A stretch of DNA of 64,000 nt. Origin: Tropicibacter naphthalenivorans. Lineage in GTDB: Bacteria; Pseudomonadota; Alphaproteobacteria; Rhodobacterales; Rhodobacteraceae. The position numbers were made by a program, and so were the translations under genes. The number at the start of each line of letters is the position of its first letter. The first letter of the stretch is position 1. The stretch lies in contig NZ_FWXX01000011.1 in NCBI RefSeq assembly GCF_900176475.1, forward strand, positions 53,591-117,590. Reading direction: 5' to 3'. The notes under the pieces were generated by a model. That model did no database searches. It was not told where the DNA came from and worked only from the letters and a program-made list of their open reading frames with translations. Shown here in pieces: positions 35,441 to 44,137 of the stretch.

Positions 35441-35818
35441 ATGAGCGCCTATACGCTGACCAAGACACGCTTCCGCGAAGGGGTCTGGACGGGCCTGTTG
35501 GTGGCCAAGCAAGCGGACGCGGCCCCGCCCGAGATCAATGTGACCCTGCGCGATCAGTCCGTCAAAGGCGTGACCGTGACGGCGACCGCCGAGGCGGGGC
35601 GCTACGCGGTGGAAATCCCGGTGCCGATCGAGGCGCTGGGGGACGGGGTGCAGACCTTTTTGATCTGCGACGCCAATGCCGACGTGGTGCTGGAAAGCTT
35701 TACCCTGATGGCGGGCGAGGCGCTTGGCGAGGATATCCGCGCCGAGGTGGAGCTGCTGCGCGCCGAGCTGGACATGCTCAAGCGCGCGTTCCGGCGTCAT
35801 TGCCTGGAAACGATGTAA
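35441..35818 (+). CDS. Conserved hypothetical protein paired with the DUF6478-like gene
   Basis: 125 residues. A beta-sandwich-like N-terminal part (EINVTLRDQSVKGVTVTATAE) and a C-terminal coiled-coil-like helix (RAEVELLRAELDMLKRAFRRH). A strong AAGGAGAG precedes the ATG. Gene pairing suggests that the two products work together; no function can be assigned. Confidence 0.7.
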   Translation: MSAYTLTKTRFREGVWTGLLVAKQADAAPPEINVTLRDQSVKGVTVTATAEAGRYAVEIPVPIEALGDGVQTFLICDANADVVLESFTLMAGEALGEDIRAEVELLRAELDMLKRAFRRHCLETM

Positions 35819-35821
35819 GCC

Positions 35822-36322
35822 TTAGGCGCGCCCGTAGGCCTCGGCCATGGCGATTTGCAGTGCGTCGCTGGGGGCTTTGTCGGTCCAGCTCATCAGCTGG
35901 AAAGCCGGGTAGTAGCGCTCGGCGCTGAGGACGGCGGCGTTGATCATGGTGTCGATCTGCTCGGGCGAGGCGGTGTTGCCCCCCGCCAGCACCAGACCGT
36001 ACTTGTAAACCATCAGCTTTTGGGCGGCCCAATAGCTGAACGCGCCGGCCCAGCATTGATCGTTCACAAGGTTCAGCCCCTCGTGCAGGGTCGCCATGCG
36101 GTCGTGCGGCGGCTCCATCTCAAAGGTGCAGATCATCCGCAGCGTTTCGTCCCGCCCGGACCACGCCAGCGTGATCGAGTAGGTGCGCCACTGGCCTTCG
36201 ACGGCCATCGCGATCTGGTCATCGCCGATACGGTCGAAATCCCAATCGTTGTGGGCCGCGATATCTTCTACGATATCAATGGGGTGCAGTTCTTCGGACA
36301 GATAATGCTCGGACAGGGCCAT
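35822..36322 (-). CDS. YbjN family protein
   Basis: 166 residues, soluble. The order LHPIDIVEDIAAHNDWDFDR, QWRTYSITLAW, FEMEPPHDRM, LNLVNDQCWAGAFSYW and GLVLAGGNTAS fits YbjN-domain proteins, thought to have a type III secretion chaperone-like fold. ATG 36322 follows AGAGGTGG. Regulatory effects on stress and motility are known for E. coli YbjN; the role here is unknown. Confidence 0.78.
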   Translation of the reverse strand: MALSEHYLSEELHPIDIVEDIAAHNDWDFDRIGDDQIAMAVEGQWRTYSITLAWSGRDETLRMICTFEMEPPHDRMATLHEGLNLVNDQCWAGAFSYWAAQKLMVYKYGLVLAGGNTASPEQIDTMINAAVLSAERYYPAFQLMSWTDKAPSDALQIAMAEAYGRA

Positions 36323-36504
36323 GCCACCACCTCTTTTTATATGCGCGCAAAAGGGGGTGAGGCCCCTAGCGCTAGCCGCCTGCTCTAGGGTCTGCGGGAT
36401 ATGCCGCGCGCCCTTACTAGATATGGTGCCAGTGCAAGGAGTCCGCTGTAAAGTGAAATGTTGTTGAAAACTCAATTTACCTGTGGACGAAATCGCGAAA
36501 AGAG

Positions 36505-37422
36505 TTACGATTCGGGCAATTGGGCCGAAATCTCTGTCAGCGCGCGGGTGAACAGCTGCTGGCTGCGGGACGGCGCGGTGTCTGGCCGTGTCATCAGGCC
36601 AACCGGCCCGGCGGTCAACCCCAAGTCCAGCGGAAGTGTTAACAGACGCCCGTCGGCAAGGTCTTGGGCCACCACGCCTTCGGAAATGAACCACAGCGCC
36701 TGCGCGTGCCGTAGGTAGTTGCGGCCAAAGGCGCCGGACACGCATTCGATCTGGTCGCGGAACGGCCCGAGCCCTTGCGCCACGCACCAGCGGTCGAGCA
36801 GGGGGCGGATCGCCGCGCCCTCGGGCGGGTAAAGGACCGCCCAGTCGGACAAATCCCCCGGCGCGAGGGTTTGTCCGGCCAAGGGGTGGTCCGGGGTGGT
36901 CACGCAGACCACGCGTTCTTGGTAAAGCTGGGTAAAGGACAGGCCGGTCATCATGCTGGCCGTGCCCATGCGCCCGATCACCATATCCAGCCCCCCGGCG
37001 CGCAGATCCGAGGTCAGCGCCCCATGCGCCCCGTCGCGCAGATGCAGCCGCGTGTCGGGCGACAACTGCCGGAACCGCGCCACCGCCTGCGGCATCAACC
37101 GCGCCGCGACCGAGGGCAGAGAGCCGACGCGCAAGACTTCGGCCCCGCCTTGTTTCAGCGCCGCGACCCCGTCAAATCCCCGCCGCAGCGCGGCGAGGCT
37201 CTGGCTCGCAAATTCCAGAAACACCTCGCCTTCGGGGGTCATGCGCACGCCGCCGCGGTCGCGCGTCATCAGGACGGCCCCAAGGATGTCCTCTAACTCT
37301 TTCAAAGTCTTGGACAAAGCGGGCTGCGACAGGTGCAGCTCTTGGCAGGCTGCCTTGAGAGAGCCTTGGCGCGCAATGGCGGTCAGCGCTTCGATGTGGC
37401 GGAACTTGATCCGGCGATCCAT
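36505..37422 (-). CDS. pcaQ: LysR family regulator PcaQ
   Basis: 305 residues. N-terminal LysR helix-turn-helix (RQGSLKAACQELHLSQPALSKTLKELE) and a periplasmic-binding-protein-like effector domain. Sequence and place, divergent from pobA-pcaCHG, identify it as PcaQ, which activates pca genes in response to beta-ketoadipate pathway intermediates. The 96-base gap to pobA must hold both promoters; I did not see the ATAACC-N4-GGTTAA motif described for rhizobial PcaQ. Confidence 0.88.
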   Translation of the reverse strand: MDRRIKFRHIEALTAIARQGSLKAACQELHLSQPALSKTLKELEDILGAVLMTRDRGGVRMTPEGEVFLEFASQSLAALRRGFDGVAALKQGGAEVLRVGSLPSVAARLMPQAVARFRQLSPDTRLHLRDGAHGALTSDLRAGGLDMVIGRMGTASMMTGLSFTQLYQERVVCVTTPDHPLAGQTLAPGDLSDWAVLYPPEGAAIRPLLDRWCVAQGLGPFRDQIECVSGAFGRNYLRHAQALWFISEGVVAQDLADGRLLTLPLDLGLTAGPVGLMTRPDTAPSRSQQLFTRALTEISAQLPES

Positions 37423-37518
37423 GGGATGCTTTCCATTTTAGGCAAGTATACAGACGAAAACGCAATTTTACATATCAAAAAGGTTCAGTCTAAATCCCCG
37501 CAAGAAGAGGAGAGTCTC

Positions 37519-38697
37519 ATGCGTACTCAAGTTTGCATCATCGGCGGTGGCCCCTCTGGCCTGCTGCTGGCCCAGCTGTGCCATGTGGCCGGGATCGACG
37601 CGGTTGTGCTGGAACGCCGCAGCCGCGAACACGTGCTGACGCGCATCCGCGCAGGCGTTTTGGAAACCGGCTTTCTCAAGCTGTTGGAGCAGGCGCAGGT
37701 CAAAACCCGTATGGATACAATGGGTTACCCCCATGACGGCACCATGATCAGCTTTGAAAACCTCGAAGTGCGGATCGACTTTAAAAAGCACGCCAACACC
37801 CCGGTGATGGTCTACGGCCAGACCGAAGTGACCCGCGATCTGTACGACGCGCGCGAGGCGACCGGCGGCGTGACGCTGCATAATGTGGACGACGTCGAGA
37901 TCATCAACGCGCCGCTGGACGGCGACGCACTGGCCAAGGTGCGCTTTACCCACGACGGTCAGACCAAGGAAATCACCTGCGATTACATCGCCGGCTGTGA
38001 CGGTTTCCACGGCCCCTCGCGTCAGGCGATCCCGGCGGACAAGCGCCGCGAGTTCGAAAAGCTCTACCCGTTTGGCTGGCTCGGCATCCTGTCGGAAACG
38101 CCGCCGGTGCACCACGAGCTGATCTATGCCAACAGCGAACGCGGTTTCGCGCTGGCGTCGATGCGCAACGAGAACCTGTCGCGCTACTACATTCAGGCCC
38201 CCTTGGCGGACGATCCCGAGGATTGGACCGACGCCATGTTCTGGTCCGAGTTCAAGAAGCGCATCCCTGAACGCTTTGCCGATCAGCTGATCACCGGCCC
38301 GTCGATCGAGAAAAGCATCGCGCCGCTGCGCAGCTTTGTCTGTGAGCCGATGCAATATGGCCGCCTGTTCCTGGCCGGGGACAGCGCCCATATCGTGCCG
38401 CCCACCGGGGCCAAGGGCCTGAACACCGCCGCCAGCGACGTGCATTACCTGTTCGAGGCGTTGCAGGCGTGCTATCTGGACAAGGATCCCGCGGCGCTGG
38501 GGCTGTACTCGGAAAAGGCGCTGTCGCGTGTCTGGAAAACCCAGCGCTTCAGCTGGTGGATGACCAAGCTGCTGCACCGCTTCCCCGATACCGACGATTA
38601 CGAGCTGCGCATCCAGCGCGCCGAGATCGAACACCTCGCCAGCATCGAATCCGCTCAGGCCATGCTGGCCATCAACTACGTGGGCCTGCCCTACTAA
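37519..38697 (+). CDS. pobA: 4-hydroxybenzoate 3-monooxygenase
   Basis: 392 residues. FAD-binding GGGPSGLLLAQ near residue 9, the GCDGFHGPSR motif, and AGDSAHIVPPTGAKGLN near residue 286. It hydroxylates 4-hydroxybenzoate to protocatechuate with NAD(P)H. AGAGGAGAG precedes ATG 37519. First gene of the pobA-pcaC-pcaH-pcaG unit, divergent from pcaQ. Confidence 0.95.
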   Translation: MRTQVCIIGGGPSGLLLAQLCHVAGIDAVVLERRSREHVLTRIRAGVLETGFLKLLEQAQVKTRMDTMGYPHDGTMISFENLEVRIDFKKHANTPVMVYGQTEVTRDLYDAREATGGVTLHNVDDVEIINAPLDGDALAKVRFTHDGQTKEITCDYIAGCDGFHGPSRQAIPADKRREFEKLYPFGWLGILSETPPVHHELIYANSERGFALASMRNENLSRYYIQAPLADDPEDWTDAMFWSEFKKRIPERFADQLITGPSIEKSIAPLRSFVCEPMQYGRLFLAGDSAHIVPPTGAKGLNTAASDVHYLFEALQACYLDKDPAALGLYSEKALSRVWKTQRFSWWMTKLLHRFPDTDDYELRIQRAEIEHLASIESAQAMLAINYVGLPY

Positions 38698-38712
38698 GCC
38701 CGGAGGCTGCCA

Positions 38713-39087
38713 ATGACCAACCGTTACGACACCGGCATGAGCGTGCGCCGCAGCGTCCTTGGGGATGCCCACGTGGACCGCGCCGAAGCCAACAAGACCC
38801 CGCTGGACGAACCCTTTCAGACGCTGATCACCGAAAGCGCCTGGGGCACCGTCTGGGCCAGCGATGGCCTCTCGCGCCGCGAGCGGTCGATGCTGACCCT
38901 TGCGCTGCTCGCCGCTTGTGGCAACTTTGAGGAAATTCCCATGCACATCCGGGCCTGCGCCAACACCGGCGCCAGCAAAGAGGATGTCATGGAGGCCTTT
39001 CAGCACGTGGCGATTTACGCCGGCGTGCCCAAGGCCAACCACGCGATCAAACTGGCCAAGCAGACCTGGGCCGAGTTGGAAAAGTAA
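38713..39087 (+). CDS. pcaC: 4-carboxymuconolactone decarboxylase
   Basis: 124 residues, the normal size for a separate PcaC. AhpD-like fold with SRRERSMLTLALLAACG and the EIPMHIRACANTGASKEDVMEAF motif. It decarboxylates 4-carboxymuconolactone to the beta-ketoadipate enol-lactone. The partner hydrolase PcaD is not fused and not nearby. 15 bases after pobA. Confidence 0.94.
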   Translation: MTNRYDTGMSVRRSVLGDAHVDRAEANKTPLDEPFQTLITESAWGTVWASDGLSRRERSMLTLALLAACGNFEEIPMHIRACANTGASKEDVMEAFQHVAIYAGVPKANHAIKLAKQTWAELEK

Positions 39088-39129
39088 CACCGGGAAACGC
39101 GCGAAACCTTCCCGAAGGAGGAGAGACCC

Positions 39130-39858
39130 ATGCCGCTCAAAGGCGAATTCTACCAGCGTGACCGCGAATGGCATCCGCCCGCGTACACGCATGACTACAA
39201 GACCTCTGTCGCGCGTTCGCCGCAGAAGTCGCTGATCAGCCTCGACCAGACCGTGTCCGAGATCACCGGCCCGCGGTTCGGGCATAGCGACATTGCCGCC
39301 TTGGACAACGATCTGATCTATAACTACGCGGGCGAAGGCCAGTCGGCCATCGGTGAGCGGATCATCCTGCACGGGCGGGTTCTGGACGAAAACGCGCGCC
39401 CGGTGCCGAACACGCTGGTTGAAGCGTGGCAGGCCAACGCGGGCGGGCGCTATCGCCATAAAAAGGACACGTATCTTGCGCCCATCGACCCCAACTTTGG
39501 CGGGTGCGGGCGGACGCTGACGGATGAGAACGGCTATTATTTCTTCCGGACCGTGAAACCCGGTGCCTACCCGTGGCGCAACTGGGTCAACAGCTGGCGT
39601 CCTGCGCACATCCACCTGTCGATCTTTGGCACGGGCTTTACCCAGCGCCTGATCACCCAGTGCTATTTCGAAGGCGACCCGCTGCTGGGCAAATGTCCGA
39701 TCGTCAAGACGATCCCGACGCAGGAAGGCCGCGACAGCCTTGTGGCCGCTTTGGACATGAACGCGACGATCCCGCTGGATACCATCGCCTACAAGTTCGA
39801 CATTGTGTTGCGCGGTCGCCGCTCGACCCTGTTCGAAAACCGTCTGGAGGGGAACTGA
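39130..39858 (+). CDS. pcaH: Protocatechuate 3,4-dioxygenase beta subunit
   Basis: 242 residues. Intradiol dioxygenase with the N-terminal extension of the beta chain and the Fe(III) ligands: Tyr in GRYRHKKD, Tyr in PGAYPWRN and two His in RPAHIHLSI. It opens the protocatechuate ring to 3-carboxymuconate. AAGGAGGAGAG precedes the start. Its TGA overlaps the ATG of a 19-codon frame in the spacer before pcaG. Confidence 0.96.
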   Translation: MPLKGEFYQRDREWHPPAYTHDYKTSVARSPQKSLISLDQTVSEITGPRFGHSDIAALDNDLIYNYAGEGQSAIGERIILHGRVLDENARPVPNTLVEAWQANAGGRYRHKKDTYLAPIDPNFGGCGRTLTDENGYYFFRTVKPGAYPWRNWVNSWRPAHIHLSIFGTGFTQRLITQCYFEGDPLLGKCPIVKTIPTQEGRDSLVAALDMNATIPLDTIAYKFDIVLRGRRSTLFENRLEGN

Positions 39859-39905
39859 TGTATTTTCAGAAAAAGTGGGCACCGGTTTTTCGCCCGGAAA
39901 ATACA
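39859..39905. repeat. Palindromic element between pcaH and pcaG
   Basis: Outer arms TGTATTTTC and GAAAATACA (39859-39867, 39897-39905) are perfect inverted copies; an inner GGGC/GCCC pair (39877-39880, 39892-39895) closes the hairpin. The core AAAAAGTGGG-n-ACCGGTTTTTC recalls short palindromic repeats scattered through alphaproteobacterial genomes. It fills nearly the whole spacer. Confidence 0.55.
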
Positions 39906-39919
39906 CGAGGAGAATGACC

Positions 39920-40540
39920 ATGGTGCAAAAGCTTGAGTACCTCAAGGAAACCCCGTCGCAGACGGCGGGCCCCTATGTTCACATCGGCCTCGCCCCCGGC
40001 GCGGCGGGCTTTGACATCTACGAGCGCGAGCTGGGTCAGGACATCGCCGGCCCCAACGCCAAGGGCGAGCGCATTCGCATCGAAGGTCTGGTGATCGACG
40101 GCACCGGCAGCCCCGTCAAGGACGTGCTGCTGGAGGCGTGGCAGGCCAACGCGGACGGCATCTATCCGCACCCCGAAGTGGACGGCGACGTCGAAGAGGG
40201 CTTTCGCGGCTGGGGCCGGGTCATCACCAACTTTGAAACCGGCGAGTGGGGCTTTGACACGGTGAAACCGGGCTGCGTGCCGGGCCGCAATGGCAGCACC
40301 CAAGCGCCGCACATCAACCTGTGGATCGTGGCGCGCGGCATCAATGTGGGCCTGAACACTCGGATTTATTTCGACGATGAGGCAGAGGCCAACGCCAAGG
40401 ACCCGATCATCAACATGATCGAATGGGAAAACCGCCGCGCGACGCTGATCGCCAAGCGCGGCGAGCGGGACGGGCAGGTGGTCTATCGCTTTGATGTCTA
40501 CCTGCAAGGCGAGTCCGAGACCGTCTTTTTCGACATCTAA
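39920..40540 (+). CDS. pcaG: Protocatechuate 3,4-dioxygenase alpha subunit
   Basis: 206 residues, intradiol dioxygenase fold without the iron ligands, as expected for the alpha chain (GPYVHIGLAPG, EGLVIDGTG, WGFDTVKPG, QAPHINLWI). Forms the catalytic heteromer with PcaH. ATG 39920 is preferred since GAGGAG (39907-39912) is 7 bases away; the in-frame ATG 39914 is too close. Confidence 0.95.
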   Translation: MVQKLEYLKETPSQTAGPYVHIGLAPGAAGFDIYERELGQDIAGPNAKGERIRIEGLVIDGTGSPVKDVLLEAWQANADGIYPHPEVDGDVEEGFRGWGRVITNFETGEWGFDTVKPGCVPGRNGSTQAPHINLWIVARGINVGLNTRIYFDDEAEANAKDPIINMIEWENRRATLIAKRGERDGQVVYRFDVYLQGESETVFFDI

Positions 40541-40633
40541 GTTACACATCCAAGGCGGGGACCGTTTGGCGCGGACCCTGCCTTTTTGCTATTCAAGGGG
40601 GCAACCCCGCTGCGCAACCTCTGGAGAGCGTAA

Positions 40634-41464
40634 ATGACCAAACCCTGCATCATCTGCGTGGCGATCACTGGATCGGTCCCCACGACCAAGGACAACCCGG
40701 CGGTGCCCGTCACCATCGAGGCGCAGATCGAAAGCACCCACGAAGCATTCGAGGCGGGCGCGACCATCATGCACGCCCATGTGCGCAACGACGACGAAAC
40801 CCCCACCTCGGACCCCGAGAAATTCGCGCGTCTGGTGGAAGGGGTGCAAAAGCACTGCCCCGGCATGATCATCCAGCTGTCCACCGGAGGGCGGTCGGGC
40901 GCGGGCAAGACGCGCGGCGGGATGTTGCCCCTGCGTCCGGACATGGCGTCGCTGTCGGTGGGGTCGAACAACTTTCCCACGCGCGTCTACGAGAACCCGC
41001 CCGATCTGGTCGATTGGCTGGCGTCCGAGATGCGCACCTATGACGTGAAACCCGAGATCGAGGCTTTTGACCTGAGCCACATCTTCAAGGCCGCCGAGAT
41101 GAACCGCGACGGGCGCATCCCCGGCCAGCTGTATGTGCAGTTCGTCATGGGCGTAAAGAACGCCATGCCCTGCGACCGCGAAGTCTTTGACTACTATATC
41201 AAAACCGTGGAACGGCTTGCCCCCGATGCGCAGTGGTGCGCCGCCGGGATCGGTCGTCACCAGATCGAGGTCAACGAGTGGTCCATCGCCGCGGGCGGTC
41301 ACACGCGCACCGGTCTGGAAGACAACATTCGCATCGACAAGAACACGCTGGCCCCGTCCAACGCGGCGCTGGTCAAGCGCGCCGCCGAGCTGTGCGAGAA
41401 ATACGAGCGGCCCGTCGCCACGTGGCAACAGGCCCGCGAAATCCTTGGGCTGCGCCCCGCGTAA
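40634..41464 (+). CDS. Beta-keto acid cleavage enzyme (BKACE, DUF849)
   Basis: 276 residues. TIM-barrel enzyme related to 3-keto-5-aminohexanoate cleavage protein: zinc-binding HAHVRNDDETPTSD, LSTGGRSG, and EAFDLSHIF. BKACEs convert a beta-keto acid plus acetyl-CoA to acetoacetate plus a new CoA ester. It follows pcaG by 93 bases, where pcaB usually lies in related organisms, and ends at a strong terminator, so a role in the same pathway is possible. The substrate cannot be deduced. Confidence 0.88.
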   Translation: MTKPCIICVAITGSVPTTKDNPAVPVTIEAQIESTHEAFEAGATIMHAHVRNDDETPTSDPEKFARLVEGVQKHCPGMIIQLSTGGRSGAGKTRGGMLPLRPDMASLSVGSNNFPTRVYENPPDLVDWLASEMRTYDVKPEIEAFDLSHIFKAAEMNRDGRIPGQLYVQFVMGVKNAMPCDREVFDYYIKTVERLAPDAQWCAAGIGRHQIEVNEWSIAAGGHTRTGLEDNIRIDKNTLAPSNAALVKRAAELCEKYERPVATWQQAREILGLRPA

Positions 41465-41471
41465 AACGTTT

Positions 41472-41499
41472 AACCCCGGCCACTGCGCCGGGGTTTTTC
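41472..41499 (+). terminator. Rho-independent terminator after the BKACE gene
   Basis: A perfect 9-bp stem AACCCCGGC/GCCGGGGTT (41472-41480, 41487-41495), six-base loop, then more T. It closes the pob/pca unit. Confidence 0.92.
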
Positions 41500-41500
41500 T

Positions 41501-42037
41501 TTAGGACAGGATCTGCGGGGCAAAGCAGGTCTGCTGCACCTGCGGCACGCTGCCCTTGGGCAGGACGGCAAAGCTTTGTTCGATCAAAACGGTATCGCCT
41601 TGGACCAGTTGAAAGGTCCACGTGCCCTGAACCAGCTCGTATTCGTGTTCGAACGTAAAGAGGTTCAGCAGGGTCTGCCCCGGCGCCACATCCGCCCCCC
41701 AGCGTTCCACCGTCACGCCCGCATCGCCCATGGGCGGGTGCTGCACCACCACGGTGAGCGCCTCTGGCACGCTGTTCTCAGCGATCTGTGCGCGGATGCC
41801 AAAGCTCAGCCCCCGCTCTGCGGGCACGGCAGAGGTGGTCACGTCGATGGGCTTGGACTGTTCGATGATGTTCAGGATGCCGCTCTCGGTGCCGGGGGCG
41901 GGGCGGGTGCCTTCGGGGTCGACCTGACAGATCACGCCGTGGTCGATCAGGGTCACGAGCGCGGCGTCGCTGCCGCTCTCGGCTTGGGCCATCGCGGCGC
42001 ATAGGGACACAGCGGCGGCAAAGCGCAGTACGGTCAT
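41501..42037 (-). CDS. DUF3859 periplasmic protein
   Basis: 178 residues. Signal peptide MTVLRFAAAVSLCAAMAQA, then IDHGVICQVDPEG and TESGILNIIEQSKPI, a pattern of the DUF3859 family, with a predicted beta-sandwich and two cysteines. AGGAGG precedes ATG 42037. The frame is open to 42364, but that upstream part runs into the pckA end. Function unknown. Confidence 0.78.
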   Translation of the reverse strand: MTVLRFAAAVSLCAAMAQAESGSDAALVTLIDHGVICQVDPEGTRPAPGTESGILNIIEQSKPIDVTTSAVPAERGLSFGIRAQIAENSVPEALTVVVQHPPMGDAGVTVERWGADVAPGQTLLNLFTFEHEYELVQGTWTFQLVQGDTVLIEQSFAVLPKGSVPQVQQTCFAPQILS

Positions 42038-42123
42038 GAGCGGCCTCCTTTTGCCCTTGTCTAGCACGGGCGGCGGCAAAACAGCAGGGCAGGAAAGCCT
42101 GACCCACGCGAAGTTGACCGCCC

Positions 42124-42156
42124 AAAGAAAAAGCCCCCCGCGCGCGGCGGAGGGCT
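42124..42156 (-). terminator. Rho-independent terminator of pckA
   Basis: An 8-bp stem with one mismatch (42132-42139 with 42149-42156), followed on the minus strand by TTTTTCTTT (A-rich 42124-42132 on plus). 24 bases past the pckA stop. Confidence 0.75.
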
Positions 42157-42179
42157 CTATCAGATCACGCGAAAGGCGT

Positions 42180-43778
42180 TTAGCCGATGGCGACGGCTTT
42201 GACGTCTTCGTCGATGTAGGGGACGTACTGTTCAAAGTTGTCCGCGAACATCTGCACCAGCTTTTGCGCCTGCGCGTCGTAGCCAGCCTTGTCTTCCCAG
42301 GTCTTGCGCGGGTCGAGCAGCAGCTCGGGCACACCTTCGACCGACACCGGCACGTCAAAGCCAAAGTTCACGTCTTTGCGGAACTCTGCCTCGTTGAGCG
42401 AGCCGTTCAGCGCGGCGGTCAGCAGGGCGCGGGTCGCCTTGATCGGCATCCGCGAGCCGGTGCCATATGCGCCGCCGGTCCAGCCGGTGTTCACCAGCCA
42501 GCAGGTCGCGCCGTGCTTGGCGATCTTGTCGCGCAGCAGGTTGCCGTATTCCTCGGGGCGACGCGGCATGAAGGGCGCGCCAAAGCAGGTCGAGAAGGTC
42601 GGCTCGGGCTCGGTCACGCCACGCTCGGTCCCGGCCACCTTGGAGGTGAAGCCGGACAGGAAGTGGTACATCGCCTGCGCCGGGGTCAGACGCGCGATCG
42701 GAGGCAGCACGCCGAACGCATCACAGGTCAGCATGATGATGTTCTTGGGGTGGCCACCCAGAGCGGTCTTGGACGCGTTGGAAATGTAGTGCAGCGGGTA
42801 AGCGCAGCGCATGTTGGCGGTCAGGCTGTCGTCTTCGAAGTCCAGATCGCGGGTCTCTTCGTCGTAGACCATGTTCTCGATCACGGTGCCGAATTTCTCG
42901 GTCGTGGCGTAGATTTCCGGCTCTGCTTCGGCGGACAGGTTGATGGTCTTGGCGTAGCAGCCGCCTTCGAAGTTGAAGGTGCCGCGCTCGGACCAGCCGT
43001 GCTCGTCGTCGCCGATCAGAACGCGATCGGGGTCAGCGGACAGGGTGGTCTTGCCGGTGCCGGACAGGCCAAAGAACACGGCGGTGTCGACCGGGTTGCC
43101 AACCGCATGGTTCGCCGAGCAGTGCATCGCCATGATGCCTTTGCCGGGCAGGATGTAGTTGAGCAGGGTAAAGATCGATTTCTTGTTCTCGCCCGCGTAC
43201 TCGGTGTTGGCGATCAGGATGCGCTTTTTGTCAAAGTTCATCGCGACCACGGTGTCGGTGCGGCAGCCGTGCTTGGCCGGATCGGCCTTGAAGCTGGGGC
43301 AGTTGATGACGGTCCAATCGGCCTCGAACGTGTCCAGATCCTCGCGGTCGGGACGGCGCAGCATGTGGCGGATGAACAGGCCATGCCATGCCAGCTCGGT
43401 CACCATGCGCACGTCGATGGCGTTGGCCGGATCGGCGCCGCCCACCAGGTCCTGCACGTAGTAATCGCGGCCCTTCATGTGCTCGAGCATGTCCGCCTCA
43501 AGCGCGTCAAAGCCTTCGGGCGTCATGGGTGCGTTGTTTTCCCACCAGATCGAATCCTCGACCGACGGGGTGCGCACGATGAATTTGTCCTTGGGGGACC
43601 GGCCGGTGAACTTGCCGGTAGAGACAAGGAACGAACCGCCCTTGCCCAGAGCGCCTTCGCCCTTTTTCAAGGCCGCTTCGATCAGAGCGGGTTCCATGAG
43701 GTTATAATAGACATTACCCAGACCTTCGATCCCTTGATCTTCAAGCCGGAATTGCGGGTTGACCCGTCCAAATGTCAT
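42180..43778 (-). CDS. pckA: Phosphoenolpyruvate carboxykinase (ATP)
   Basis: 532 residues. ATP-type PEPCK with the P-loop [12 protein letters not shown] near residue 235, GDDEHGW, and [12 protein letters not shown]. It makes PEP from oxaloacetate, the first step of gluconeogenesis. Divergent from chvI, an arrangement conserved in many alphaproteobacteria; in Agrobacterium pckA is acid-inducible through ChvG/ChvI. AGGAG precedes the ATG. Confidence 0.97.
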   Translation of the reverse strand: MTFGRVNPQFRLEDQGIEGLGNVYYNLMEPALIEAALKKGEGALGKGGSFLVSTGKFTGRSPKDKFIVRTPSVEDSIWWENNAPMTPEGFDALEADMLEHMKGRDYYVQDLVGGADPANAIDVRMVTELAWHGLFIRHMLRRPDREDLDTFEADWTVINCPSFKADPAKHGCRTDTVVAMNFDKKRILIANTEYAGENKKSIFTLLNYILPGKGIMAMHCSANHAVGNPVDTAVFFGLSGTGKTTLSADPDRVLIGDDEHGWSERGTFNFEGGCYAKTINLSAEAEPEIYATTEKFGTVIENMVYDEETRDLDFEDDSLTANMRCAYPLHYISNASKTALGGHPKNIIMLTCDAFGVLPPIARLTPAQAMYHFLSGFTSKVAGTERGVTEPEPTFSTCFGAPFMPRRPEEYGNLLRDKIAKHGATCWLVNTGWTGGAYGTGSRMPIKATRALLTAALNGSLNEAEFRKDVNFGFDVPVSVEGVPELLLDPRKTWEDKAGYDAQAQKLVQMFADNFEQYVPYIDEDVKAVAIG

Positions 43779-44137
43779 TGCCTTGCTCCTGTCGCAGCGC
43801 TGCTAGGGTAAGTTTGTTGCGGCGAAAATCTCGCCAGAGGAATTTTCTATAACATGACGTTTTTCGCGGTGAACAGGACGTAAACGCACAGTTAGCGCAA
43901 CCATTTTCGGTTTAGCGCAACCAGCTTGTCGGTTTAGCGATACCAAGGCGGAAGCTTGCCGAAGTGACTTAAATGGTAAGGAAACAGGTGAGGCTTTTTA
44001 GCCATTCCTTTGCCAAAATCGCCTGCAATAAGGGCCAGAGTGTGGCCTGATTCGCACTTTGGCATTGCTGAAAAGTGGAAAATCTCCAATAGTGACCGGA
44101 AAAAACAGGCAAACAGAGCAGTATAAGGACAAGTCTA
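43779..44137. promoter_or_regulatory. pckA-chvI divergent control region with three iterated sites
   Basis: 359 bases without a gene. Three direct copies of TTAGCGCAACCA-like sequence start at 43892, 43912 and 43934 (the third reads TTAGCGATACCA), about two helical turns apart. With flanks, the middle one is GGTT-N6-AACC, itself a palindrome. They lie 114-167 bases upstream of the pckA start and 190-245 before chvI, so they most likely control pckA. I identified no convincing -35/-10 pair. Confidence 0.5.

Noticed and set aside
37423..37518. Search for the rhizobial PcaQ motif ATAACC-N4-GGTTAA
   Set aside because: No match seen in the pcaQ-pobA gap; the binding site may have diverged.
37468..39945. 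Very long open frame on the minus strand across pobA-pcaC-pcaH
   Set aside because: It is a high-GC antisense frame of well-identified genes; its translation has no domain and skewed composition.
42036..43811. Long plus-strand frame opposite pckA
   Set aside because: Antisense to a certain pckA; rich in His/Gln/Gly as is usual for shadow frames.
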